From Branchiostoma belcheri (Eukaryota; Chordata; Leptocardii; Amphioxiformes; Branchiostomatidae): 64,000 nucleotides of DNA. Where the stretch lies: assembly GCF_001625305.1 (NCBI RefSeq), contig NW_017802935.1, forward strand, positions 2,239,140 to 2,303,139. The letters are read 5' to 3'. A program made the position numbers and the translations under genes. Shown here piece after piece: positions 52,695 to 64,000 of this stretch. Position 1 is the stretch's first letter; the number at the start of each line of letters is the position of its first letter. Under the pieces are notes generated by a model. It was not told the DNA's origin and ran no database searches. It worked only from the letters and a program-made list of their open reading frames with translations.

Positions 52695-55600
52695 GTCGTC
52701 ACTAATGTTACAGGCCTGAGGCTGGAGGTCTGATGTGTCAGTCAGTCAGAGGCAGCTGTAAGATTAACTCTTGGGTACCAGGAATCAGGAGCAGTTTCCG
52801 TAAGGAAAGTCAAGGTCAATCTGACTTAAATTGAGTCATTCCCCCCATGTGTCTCAAATTTACCTGTCAAAAAATATCTGAGCATTGGTGTGTGAGTACT
52901 ACACATGCAGAAGACTTGTTAGCAAATTAACACCTATGTATCTGTTCATTTTTTGACTGAATTTATCTAAAATCCCATCGCAAAATGAACTCCAACAAGT
53001 GTTACCACACCCAGTAGCAGAAGCTCTAGTTTCCCTTCATTGGCTGAGTCAAAGAGGTACTGCTTGGCACTGAATCTTGGAAGACTTAGTGACATAATTG
53101 GGGATCTAAGAAGTTAAAAACAGGTGGTACTAAAGTTAGCATTAACCTCAGAAAGTGCAGGGGTAGGTGACTGTGTGTGTGTGTGCCAAGTTCGTTATGA
53201 CCTGCTACTCCCCACCCACATGATCTTCCTTGGTCTGTCTGAAAGACTGTTCCAAGAAAAACACATTTGCCAGGCAGACATATGGTTTACGCTTGGACCT
53301 GATTTTTGCGAAGATGGTATGAAATGGTACGAAAACTGCATAACACACGCGAATGTACGAAAACTCTGTACATTAAATTTTTCCTGCATGTAAATTGACC
53401 TGCTTTTTGCAGTATTGGGGTATTTATTACTCTTACAAATTGGCTTTTAGTAGAAATCAAAGAATACTGAAATATGTCCTTATGTTATATTTACTGATTT
53501 ATCCCAGTTGAGTTAAAAGTCATTATGAGGATTATGAGGATAGCAAATGTTGTCCTTCGCATCTAATCCGTAATTTCCTGTTGACACTATGAAAATATTT
53601 AGTCCCAAAGAGAACATTAAGATCACAGGTAATATAAATGTAAATTGTTTCTTCCATCCATCCTGTGTTTATAGCAGGATAATGCACACTAATGCATCCC
53701 AATGGACCTGAATGGATCTGATGTTGAACTTGAAAAATGAGCCCCGGGGGAAGGTTTAGTATTTTGTAATTAAGAATTATGTTGCAATTTAATTGATGGT
53801 TTTGTTACAAGTCACAAGTCATGTTGTGATTTAATTGATCTTTTGGTACAAGTCACAATTTGTCCCAAGTCATTCTGCAACACTTCATGATATTGTCACT
53901 TCAAGATTTGAAGGAGAATTCTGTTTTTCTTACCAGATTCATTATGTAGATAGTATGACTTTCAAAGCCATGGTTTTGTACTTCTGTGAATTGGTTTCTC
54001 CTCAGTACCCATACTTTACACAGCAGTAATGTATAAATCGTAAAGGGGGCCCCAACAGCAGTTAGCGTTCTGGTTCTGCAGATACCTTATTTCTAATTTC
54101 CCAAGAAGTAATTTTGGGTACAAAAACGGCATACATACGCGAGCCTACAAAATACTGCTTACTTCAAATTTTTCCTGCATGCTAGTCAGCCTGCTTTGAG
54201 GGACTGATTTTGTATTCTTATGTTGGTACTATGCAGTTTTCGTTCCGTCAGGTTTTTGCCCACGTGTGTAAATCGGGTCTTTGATGTCATCTGCACAAAG
54301 AAGTCCCTCTGTGAAGTAATGCTAATATGATAACGTGTGATGTACACCCATTAACTATCAGCAGACAGGACCCTCAGATGTTGGGTTATTTTAAAACCGC
54401 CCACTGGCTAACAGAAATTACATTACTGAAGAACTGTCTTTTATCATAGATAGTGACAGTCCATTACCATGTGGGAGGCAAGACAAAATGCACTGCTGTG
54501 ACTGTAGTTTATATTTAGTACAAGTCACCAGTTAAAAAACAGCCACATTTTGAAGTTAACATCTAGCATCATTACTTTTGATGTGGATTCATGAGCAGGT
54601 TTCCCTTTGGACTGTTCTTATTGTAAGTTATGGCTTAAAATTACCATCTCAGATGAGACTCAAGACAACATTTACATGGCTCTCTATAGTTGAAATTCTT
54701 TGCGTAAAGAAATATTACTTGAGTACCACCTTTGATTGAAATAGTGCTTGCATCAGAAGTTTTCTAAAGTAAAGTCATTCAATCTGCTTACTACTAGTAG
54801 AAGTCCATTTCCTTCAGATATTGTTGGTTTAAGGTTAAATCCCATGATGTAGTGCTTGTATGTTATGTGCTATCCCGAACTTGTCATTCTGTATTCAGGA
54901 TGTATTTAAGAATTCTGAAGGTGTGTCCCCTCACAAGAGAGTGCACGTGTATCATAAAAGTTTTTACGACTTTTCTTGAGTGCATTTCCATGTAGCAGAA
55001 CCCAGCAAGCGCTTGGTTTGACGACCAGGAAAGTGAACACCAGTGAAAGCTCAACAAAGCATGACTGTTCTTGGCAAGAAGGATACTGAATTCGAAATGT
55101 GACCACTTCAATGTGTGAAAGTTACCTCTGTTTTGAAATTCCAGCAAGAAAATGCTTTTTTGTTCATAGCAGCTGTGCTTGTACAATCACAGAAGGCAAA
55201 GTGTTTTATTCCAAAAATGGGGCTCACAGCACAACACTGCATTAGTTTAATTAAGCTTCCTGTGTTCTTCTAAGTTGTCAACTATGATGTAAGTTTGTCT
55301 CTGTATTCACCCAGGAAGTTGTGTACAGTTGGTACCTGTTGGCCTCATATGGGCAGATATTTTGTATTGACTCATTTATACTTCTTAAAGCAAATGTGGG
55401 TCAATGATGAGTTATCATGAGGTGGCAATCAGTCTAAGGGTGATGTCTTTGCCTCAAAACTTATTTAACTCATACTACAACTTCCGGCAGTGTAGTTAGT
55501 GACCGTGTCAGACATTGCTATATATCAAAGAACAAAAGAGAAACAGGATAAGTTATAGTCAGTTCACAGGGAGAAAGAAAAGTCATACATTTGCATCAGT

Positions 55601-58600
55601 AACATTACCAAAAGACCATAACAAGGACATAAATAAGGGTACAGTTTCAGATGTATAAAACCAGGTGTAGCGCTGTAATGCAGACAAATAGAAGTTCCCA
55701 CTACAGTGCACTTGATATCCCTGTCGATAACAGCTTTTAGAAACTTTGTATAAATCAAGAAGGGATAATGGAATGTGTTGAACCATTTCCTGAACTCGGC
55801 ATGGATTTTCTGTACAATGTTGAGACGTAAAATGATATTACGTCCTTTATAATGCGCTAAAGCCATTCCAGACCATTAGTATCAGTACACAAAGCAGCTA
55901 TATGACAGCTGTAAGCATCATATCTGGCCCTTTTTTCCATGTGTACTGTCCTTAGGGGAGTTTGGAGTCGTAGGGTACCATTATGGTGCCTGACCTTGCC
56001 TTGTAGGCTGCCATAAAAGTGTTGTAGATACGATTTTGACGACTCTAAGAAGTTCTTGTGTCAAAGTTGTCCTGCATGCTTTTACTTGGCTTCAGTAGAG
56101 TTTTTCACTTTCCACAGTTTGAAAATGGACTTAGAGTTGTTACTGTGTATAGGATGAATTATAGAAGGTATATTTATATATTACAGGTACAGTTGATTAT
56201 GGTTGTGAAATAAAGGGCAGTGTACACCAGAATTTGCTAATACCAGTTTACTGCACTTCAAGGGGTAATAGCAAATATATGAAATGGAAATCTGTCAGCT
56301 CTAAGCAGCTATTACCTGCATACATGTAGATATTGCATTATTTTATTGCTGGTTTATTCTATTTTGGTAACACCCGCCCGAGCCATAAGCAGATTAGTGA
56401 ACCATATGTCAGCAATAATATCATGAAAGCATCGTGCTGTCCACATAATTTAGCTGTAAAACAAAGCATACTGTATATTATAATCATGTTAAAACACACA
56501 ACTGTAGAACATTATAGCTTCAAAGCCCGCTGAGTGATTATCATATGATAACATTGAGTATTTCAAGTCCTGCTTTAGTCCTGTACTTGCATGTACAGGT
56601 GCCTTTAAGAAGTGTTGTCACGTACTGTTCATCTACAACCCTAGAAGCACGTTTATGGCACCCAGTTCGGTAATTCGGGAACGGGCGACCCAGGGGATAA
56701 CAGGCTTCCTGCTATGATGAAAATCGATGTTAAGTGTGGAGTGTGAATCTTTTAGTAGAGGGGGAAGTATTTACCATTTAGTTTATATCCCTTTGGTTTT
56801 AGGACTGCCTGTCCTTAAACTTCAGGCCACTGAAAATCATTTTGTAGGTTTGCAGATATTTGCTAAGAAATGTTTGATTGAATGAACTAGAAAAGTTATC
56901 ATTATAATGCCGTTGCCAGAATAGAGCCGTACCAGTTGCATTGAATGCCACGCCCTTGAACATCTGCTTAGAAAAACAGATTTATTTGAAAAATGCATTC
57001 AATCCAGTGGTTGAATGATTTTGTTCATTGTGCATGAAATTGGTTTTCCTCATAAGCATAGCTTTGAATTCTATTTTGTTGATGCAGAAATGATGAGGTT
57101 ATATGATGCTTATACATAGTTATGGACCAGGTTGCATGCCAAGTGTGGTTTATTGGTGAAAACTTTACACCAACTGACTTTTTAATTTGAAATGATAACT
57201 ACATGTATGACATAAAGAATCTATCTGTATACCTTAGGATTGAATTGACACATGATTTATATTTTTTCACATGATTGTAGTTTGTACATGCCTTTTATTG
57301 TATTAAACTTCTATATGCACAAGAAATAACCAGCCAGCATTTTGGAAGTCCGTCTGTTACCATTCTCATGGTAGCACTGACTACCAAAACATTGGCAAGT
57401 AATTATTATTGGCTGTGTACATACACTGTACATATCGACCTCTAAGTAACACCCAAAATCCAGTTATACTGCCTATAATGCAATCAAAGTTTTTTTTTAG
57501 ATTCATGTTATGAATCAATTATTATTTAATCTGCCAAAGAAAAAAATAGGTCAGAAAGGCAAGTTTGAATAGGCTGTTTTAATCTATTAGAGGTTTGTTA
57601 TGGTTACCAAATTACACTAACCGCAGTAGGACCAATAGAAATGGACAGAATGTTGTATGATCCAATTACACTGGAAGTAGCTAACTGAATTATATCTGCA
57701 TGGAGGAAACCCTAAAACCTATTAGCCTGGAAGCATGTCATTACCTATAAGACCTGTAGAACTTACAACTGTTGGAGCCAGTCCAATACAAAAGAATTGC
57801 AATCAATGTTAGACGACTCATTTTGCAAGATATAGGCTATCAGTTTGTACATTGTACTGTAATGGTCAAAGATTTTCAATACTTCTTGAAGTACAATTAT
57901 AGTATATCTTATTCTTAATTACTTCTTGACCTTCTGGAACTTGTTTGAGACTCAAAGTAAAATTGATTTTTGTAGGACATCAATTTTATTCATAGGTGTA
58001 TAAGTAAGAGATATTGTTAACTAAAGATGGTATCTGTTTGGATCTTTTCCAGTCGGTATTGATTGCCATTTGGTACAATGGTCGTCTGGTACAAAAACTG
58101 TTCCTACATATATTCATTCATAAGAAACCAATATGTATGAGAAAGAATGCTTGTAAAAAAACGGGCCTTGTTACATTGGATAATCATTATTCTATAAATA
58201 GTGCTTATAAATAGTGCTTTTATACATACCTAGGTTTATAGGCAGAGGTTTTAAATGCATAGCAATGTTATAAGTTTGTATGAGAGATGCAAGAAACCTA
58301 ACTTTGCATTCATATCGTTGACCCATTGCAACAAAGCTGCAAAGTAGGGCAAGCTTGCATTTCCCCCCATGGATTTCACTGATATCGACCCTTTGGGTCT
58401 CTGATGTTCACAGCCTATGCTGCACCACGCTTCTGAAAGAAAGTAAATCTCACATGAAACATACATGGTTTCAGTTGGTAACCACACGGGTTGCCAACCA
58501 TTTACTGAGATCACGACTACACTGGCCCCATGACACATCGGTATGGTCCAAATCCTCATAGCCTTGGTAAAATGGAATAAACAGAGAGGGGACTCTCTGT

Positions 58601-59694
58601 ATGTATGAGTGTTGCTGGGGTTTCCCAAGTGCTTTATACTTTTGACCTGCACATATCTGCATTGGATTTACACTCATTACTGTATATGTATGGGTGATTA
58701 TGTGGTTAAGGCCACACAAACTTGTTTTCATGGACGACGTCCTCTGGAGACCACTTATTTGATGCAATGTGAACTTTACGACTTGCTTGCTGATTTTTTC
58801 ATAGTTTCGCAATTATAGCTGTCGTTTGTGGTTCTTCGGGGAATGGCCCAAATTTAGGGACCTGTCAAACTGTGGGCACTTTGTCGCATGTTGGTTGTCC
58901 ATATGTTCTCCATATGGCAAAAAGAACAGGATATTTTGGGAATCATACCAAAATCAATATAAAAAGGAACGGACAAATGTATAATGAGAATTAAACTGTT
59001 CTCTAACTCAAGAAAAAGGATGAACTTTCATGCTAACAGACAAATGTCTAGAATAAAGATTGGCAAATAGCACACATGATAGGTACATGATAATGGAAAA
59101 CAGGTTGCCTATTCCCTTACCTACAGTATGCATACATAAATACACAGGTACACAAACATACTGTAGCATATTCAATGTTATGATGAATCATAATTGTTTC
59201 ATCACACACTAAATTTTGCCCCTGTTTTTTCTTCCATGTGCTGTTCTACTCTATCCTGTGTGTTGACATCAACAGGTATGTTTAAATGTTTCTTCCTCTT
59301 ACTAGTGATGTTAGATTTTTAATGCAGAAACTTCACAGCAATAACTGAATAAGACAATGCAAAGTTGCGATGTAAGATGGAAGTCAGGTTTTTAGAGAAG
59401 CTTGTTCCAAGAGATGGAATCCATTTTGATTAAAAGTTTTAAAGATTGAAGCATTTTCTTTTCTGAGAAGCAACTAATTACATTGTACATATGCTATGGC
59501 CTGATCAATGCCAGAAGACTACAGTGTACATTTATCTCTGTCACAGAATTCCATCGATTAACTGTCAGTTTTACAATGCTACATGTAGCAGGTGCTAAAG
59601 AACATGCTTTTTGTGACGTATCCGACATTTCCAGGCCATATGTGGGCAGTACAGTTAATTACACCTTCCAAACTTGACACCTAGATGAATGTAC
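52695..59694. other. non-coding intronic DNA
   Basis: Seven kilobases of AT-rich sequence. Short ORFs on both strands have no family features. No tRNA, rRNA or exon is recognised. Confidence 0.5.
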
Positions 59695-59864
59695 CTATAT
59701 TGTAACATGTCTTTTATTATTGAACTGTTGAAATTAACCAAAGGGACCATTAATCTTGAGTTTTTAGAATTAGCTGATGTTAGAATCTTTAAAACTGAAA
59801 CGTTTGCGGTTGTTTGTTTGTGGCATTTTTTATGGCGACCTCTTTACTACAACACTACAAATGT
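59695..59864 (+). repeat. inverted repeat arm 1, pairs with 63849-64000
   Basis: TATTGTAACATGTCTTTTAT through ACCAAAGGGACCATTAA, GAATTAGCTGATGTTAGA and GACCTCTTTAC to ACAAATGTA matches the reverse complement of the last roughly 150 bases of the window. Similarity is high (about 85% in the first 100 bases). This arm holds an extra segment of about 25 bases. Confidence 0.82.
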
Positions 59865-62069
59865 ACAAGTCTGTTCTTTGAGTGAGAAAGAACTTGGTAG
59901 TTACTTGTAGTTGTATACATGTACCTTTTACGCCTACACATAGGGGTACTTTTATTCCAGGCCATGTAGCATAGTGATCGTAACTATTACACTTTACAGA
60001 CGAAGGTAACCATTCCCATCTCCCTCCTCCCATTTTCTTCCACTGACATCTAGAAGTGATGTGATTGCTTTTTCCATTGCCAGTCTTTTACCACAAGCCC
60101 TGCATACAAATTGATTTCACAGCTACATACTCTTGGTCATGCTTATTTCATTTTATTACCTCCAAGGTTCTGTTTTTGTTCTGTCTTGTTTATGTGTTTG
60201 CTTGTGTGTTAGTGGTTATGGTCGCGTGCTTGGCACATGGGGACACAGGAAGTTTAGGTCAAATTTCTCAGAAAAACCTTATCTCATTGCTGTCTTACTT
60301 TTCCTGCCATATGCATTAGCTGTTTCCTTACGAGAGCCAGTGGGAAAATGCATGGACTGAAGCAGCAAGAAATTTAAAAGTGAATAAAAGAGGAAATACA
60401 CAAAAAAAAGGTACTAGAAATTTAAGCTATGCATTCTTTATTTGCAAACCGTTCAATCCAGGAATACGGTGCATCATTGTCTGAAACAAGTACTTGGCAA
60501 GTATGAATGATACACAGTGCTCCCATTACAAGGAAGTTATATGACATACATGTAAGCTTGGGAGTGAAACCAGGCATAAAACAAAATTGATTCTGTCTTT
60601 GATCTGTACTTGGGAGCAGTTGCTGCTGGATTAATGGCATTTTCCTGTGCTTTTGACTTTCCTCCCTGTATATCACAGCTATGCGAAATAAAAGGCGGAG
60701 AATGTTTAGTGCCAGGGAAATTGGACCATGTATCTCCCAAGGTTTCTCGGTGCATTGTTCAGCTTTAAAGTAGGTAATTTACGGTGGTTATAAAGGCTGT
60801 GTTTCTGTCATTGAGGGATGGCTTTTGTCATTTGCCTTTGCTGGGGAAAGAGAAAGCTTTTAGTCACTGTCTTTTAGCCCAGTGTTCAAAGGACCTTGTG
60901 ATACGATTGGCTGGATTATTACGTGGGAAATCCATAAGCTGTAATAACTTTTCACACCCATATCATAGTAAAAGGAAGGGAACAATTTTAACTGCAACTT
61001 TCTTGCATTATGGCTCCATTTATAAACCAACTATAGACTGTAGACACCCATCAAAAAGCTCAAATGGCTGCCAAGAGAGGCAGTTTCCTCTTTTTATATG
61101 CCTAGTTTGACCGTTTGCAGTTTGAAATAGAAGGTTTCGTGCCTCTTCCTTCAAAGTTTCAAACCATGAAGCATACAGGCGGAACCTTTTAGTATAGAAT
61201 TACTTTCAGAAACAGCCCAACAATCAACACAATGAAAACAAAATTCAATTATCCTACAAATTAAATTTTCCCTGAATCAAAGTGTCAAACCATGAAACTT
61301 GTAAGAGGAACTTTGCTATTGTAGTATTAATTTCAATTAGCCTAACAATTAACACTGTGAAAACAGAATTCAATACTATCCGCCATTTCCATTTGTCTAT
61401 TCCCTGTTTGAAAAACAGCGTGTTTGAGAGATTTGAAGTACAGCACGTTACATTTTGGAGTTTGTTAAAACCTTTTTTTTTTCAGATGGCAGATACATGT
61501 ACATGTGACGTCATGGCATGGACGTTAGTTAGACAAAGCCACAGTATTTACGATAGTCAACTTTTTATTTACATTTCCTTTGCATTACACTGTACGTGTT
61601 TGTGTACCAAAAGTATCCTGTAGTCTTACACAATGCTTCACCTTACATTCATTGTACCTGTTGCGTAATAAACTTACATTTGACTTGCCTTATCATATCC
61701 AACAAAGTCTAGTATATAAAATTAAGTATTATTGTTTTGAAGGCCAGCTCAAAAATACTATATTCAAAAGAATGATATATGATAGTATAAACAATACCAT
61801 TATTAGGTGTCACGTGAACATGGACTAGTCCAGAAGGCGTGTCTGTTACCAAGTATGTACAGAGTGAGTAAGCGGATGGTTAATTGCCTGAGGGCAGACA
61901 TGCTTCCCAACCTACACAGGAAATGACAAGTACACCACACCACATCCTTACTTGTAGTAGTATACCAGTGAGCTGGCTCATCAGTATAGGTCCTGTCTAA
62001 ACAACAGGGCTTATAGTATCAAGTTTTAGTCAAGTTTTGAGTGATTTTAGGGAAAGAGGGGTTTTAGAA
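59865..62069. other. non-coding DNA upstream of the second signal-peptide exon
   Basis: No exon is recognised. A perfect CRE palindrome TGACGTCA occurs at 61506-61513, about 560 bases before the ATG at 62070. It may be part of a second promoter. Confidence 0.4.
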
Positions 62070-62145
62070 ATGGGGTCGTGTTTTTGGACTGTGTTTGTGG
62101 GACTGTTTGTACAGCATATGTTTGCACAAGGCACTGACGTAAAAG
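62070..62145 (+). CDS. signal-peptide exon, second candidate first exon
   Basis: The ATG opens MGSCFWTVFVGLFVQHMFAQ followed by GTDVK, 25 codons plus one base. It ends at a consensus donor (AAAAG|GTGAGT) in phase 1. The hydrophobic core and an Ala-x-Ala-like end (MFAQG) fit a cleavable signal peptide. Length, phase and final Lys-Gly codon resemble the exon at 14789-14867. It is therefore either an alternative first exon of the same plus-strand gene or the start of a neighbour. A strong-looking acceptor at about 63348 would join in frame to a stop after only six codons, so it is probably not used. Homology cannot be assigned. Confidence 0.5.
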
Positions 62146-63454
62146 GTGAGTGAACTGTTGTAACTGTGGTTGAATTTTCAGTAGTGTACAGTACCGGTGG
62201 TGTCTGTTTTGTGACACTACTGCCGCCACCGGTGTATTACTGAAGTCACAACACACGGCTTAAATTTCACCATGTTTTAATACCTGTGGATTTGAATCTT
62301 ACCAGTAAATTAATAGAGTCAAGCCTGTACAAGTGACCTGACCTTTGTAAGGAATACCTGGCCACTTTTTGGTGGTCGCTTGGATAATTTTTTCTCATTG
62401 ACTCAAGCATTAAGAATCTTTGACCACCTGTTAACATAGACCAGATTTTATTGGTCCCGAATGGTCTTCCTGGGCAGGTTTGACTGTATTTCTTCCTAGC
62501 TGTACGTAAGGACGTTGTATGTTATAGTACGTCATGTGTTGACTTGGGTGGTATCCGTTCATGTATTGGGGCTAGTACAGGAGTACTGCAGGTGTGTAGA
62601 ACTTGTACGTGCATTTTGTCAGGTACAGTCTAAAGGTACACTAAGGTTCGAAGGTTCTGAATTGAATCCTACATGGAAGACTGAGGTTGTAGCGGCAGCT
62701 CGATTACCCCATGGCTGAACTCTCTCCTATAGGCCCTTTTGTTAAAGAAATTTGTTGGCAGAAATGGGGAAGTTTCTTGGGAAAAGGTCTATCGTTCCGT
62801 ACTAAACCTTTCCATGGGATTCGAAAATCTGGTAAGAATACAAGCATGCAAGATGTTTGTGGCATTTGACATCGAATTTGACTTTATCAAAATGATTGAT
62901 TTATCCAAGAGTGAAGAAAGAAGACTGACTGACTCCCTTGCTATATAATATAGTCAGTTGTTACCTGTCTTGTCAGCTTTAAAATTTTGTACTCTACAGT
63001 CAATGTCTGTGTTAAAAGATAGCTGTATGTATTAGGTACATATACTGGTATTTAAATTTCCAACTGTGTGAATTTTGCAAGACTAGAATGATGAGTTTTA
63101 GAGTATGGACTGAGACAGTGGGAACTGACCGGTGTCCTATTTCCCAGCAAACTTGTTGATACATGTGTATGTTTGGAACCCTGTGAAAACATGCCAAACA
63201 GCAGGAAAACAGACAAATACAACATAGCAGGGTTTTGACTCCAACCACAGCTCTGTTTGGACTGGTTTGGCCAAGTCAAGGGTCAACCATAATTCCTGGT
63301 CAACCTTTTTCTTCATACCATCCTTTTTTCTCTGTCCCTTTTCCAGAACAATATGTGAGGAAGTAAATGATTTGATGAAATTGTACAGAAACCCTTTGAA
63401 CCCTCTTTATTCTACAAAACGAAGAAACAAATATTTGATTTTGTTTTTGGGTCT
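62146..63454. other. non-coding DNA, presumed intron
   Basis: Follows the donor at 62146. Contains a pyrimidine-rich acceptor-like site near 63348, but no sustained in-frame exon follows it. Nothing else recognised. Confidence 0.45.
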
Positions 63455-63459
63455 GATAT

Positions 63460-63818
63460 CAGGGGTCGAAATAACCCTCTGTGTGCAACTTGGTGCAAGT
63501 AAATTTGGTGTCGTGCAACTAATTTTTTGCCTGCTTGCACCATGGTGCAAGTTTGCTTTATCCACTGTTACTACCTGTAGAATTACCCAATAATATTAAT
63601 TAATAAAGAACTGGAGTGGAAAGGAACAAAACCAGAATCCATGAAGTTTTTCTTCATTTTTTGTAAGTAACAGAAGGTTACTATCTACGTCGCTGCCAGC
63701 GGATGTTTCCCATCACTTCTGTATTTTTGGAGGGTGCAACTATTTTTCTTCCAGTGCAAGTATTTTTCTTTTCATTTGCACCAGTGCAAGTTGGCCCCAA
63801 AATCTATTTCGACCCCTG
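63460..63818. mobile_element. 359-bp MITE-like element, perfect TIRs, 5-bp TSD GATAT
   Basis: CAGGGGTCGAAATA (63460-63473) and TATTTCGACCCCTG (63805-63818) are perfect 14-bp inverted repeats. Exact GATAT copies flank it at 63455-63459 and 63819-63823. The interior repeats GTGCAAGT/ACTTGCAC, including the perfect 18-bp palindrome CTTGCACCATGGTGCAAG at 63534-63551. No transposase ORF. Confidence 0.9.
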
Positions 63819-63848
63819 GATATGGAAATGCAGTAATACAAAATTAAT

Positions 63849-64000
63849 ATATTTGCAGTGTTGAGGTAAAGAGGTCAGCAAAACATTTAAGTTTTAAAAG
63901 TTCTAAGTAATCTAACATCAGCTAATTCTGAAGAATCAAGCTTAATGGTCCCTTTGGTTAATTTCTATTGTTCAATAATAAAAGACATGTTACAATGTAG
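63849..64000 (-). repeat. inverted repeat arm 2, runs off the window end
   Basis: This is the reverse-complement partner of 59695-59864. Homology reaches the last base of the window, so the repeat continues beyond it. The MITE at 63460-63818 lies about 30 bases from its inner edge. Confidence 0.82.

Noticed and set aside
56670..56705. GGGGATAACAGGCTT resembling large-subunit rRNA
   Set aside because: The similarity is about a dozen bases and flanking sequence does not match rRNA.
63348..63420. Possible second exon after a strong acceptor (CCCTTTTCCAG)
   Set aside because: In the required phase it meets a stop after six codons and no good donor follows.

Overview
This is a metazoan nuclear genome window: intron-rich genes with GT-AG junctions, AATAAA signals, AT-rich non-coding DNA and many small repeats. 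The best guess is an invertebrate deuterostome, most likely an amphioxus (Branchiostoma). The ribosomal protein eS26 is very close to the vertebrate protein, and there is an interphotoreceptor-matrix-proteoglycan-like EGF/transmembrane gene. The genus is an inference; the gene structures are read directly from the sequence.

Layout. 1-264: intron with GGAT/GATT simple repeats. 265-2065 (+): last six exons of an EGF-domain single-pass membrane protein, with a poly(A) signal at 2564. 3058-6477 (-): a complete five-exon, mucin-like single-pass membrane protein, tail to tail with the first gene. It carries a ten-unit 27-bp repeat in which one unit is 26 bp and breaks the frame. 8252-10438 (-): four-exon RPS26 with a 5' TOP-like leader and an extended Gly-rich C terminus. 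10.4-14.6 kb: intergenic, with an inverted-repeat element. 14789-14867 (+): signal-peptide first exon with a CRE/E-box promoter. From there to the window end I find no convincing exon except a second signal-peptide exon at 62070-62145 (+), which ends in the same phase. This suggests either one gene with two promoters about 47 kb apart, or two adjacent secreted/membrane genes whose remaining exons lie beyond the window.

The large non-coding part (14.9-62 kb) is rich in non-autonomous mobile elements and tandem repeats. Three MITE-like elements of 357-381 bp (20434, 35289, 63460) each have CAGGG-type terminal inverted repeats, exact 5-bp target duplications and strong internal palindromes. Two copies of a roughly 0.92-kb element (23962 forward, 47284 reverse) contain nine perfect ATGCAAAT octamers between them. 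There is also an 80-bp-arm hairpin (52496-52694), a 73-bp dispersed repeat (9141 and 33142), an inverted duplication (59695 and 64000), a CpG-rich 298-bp-period duplication (38367) and several smaller tandem arrays.

The three secreted or membrane genes share no visible pathway with RPS26; the neighbourhood looks like an ordinary animal locus. The most notable items are the frameshifted mucin repeat, the 5-bp-TSD palindromic MITEs and the octamer-bearing element. No CRISPR, operon, tRNA or rRNA was found.
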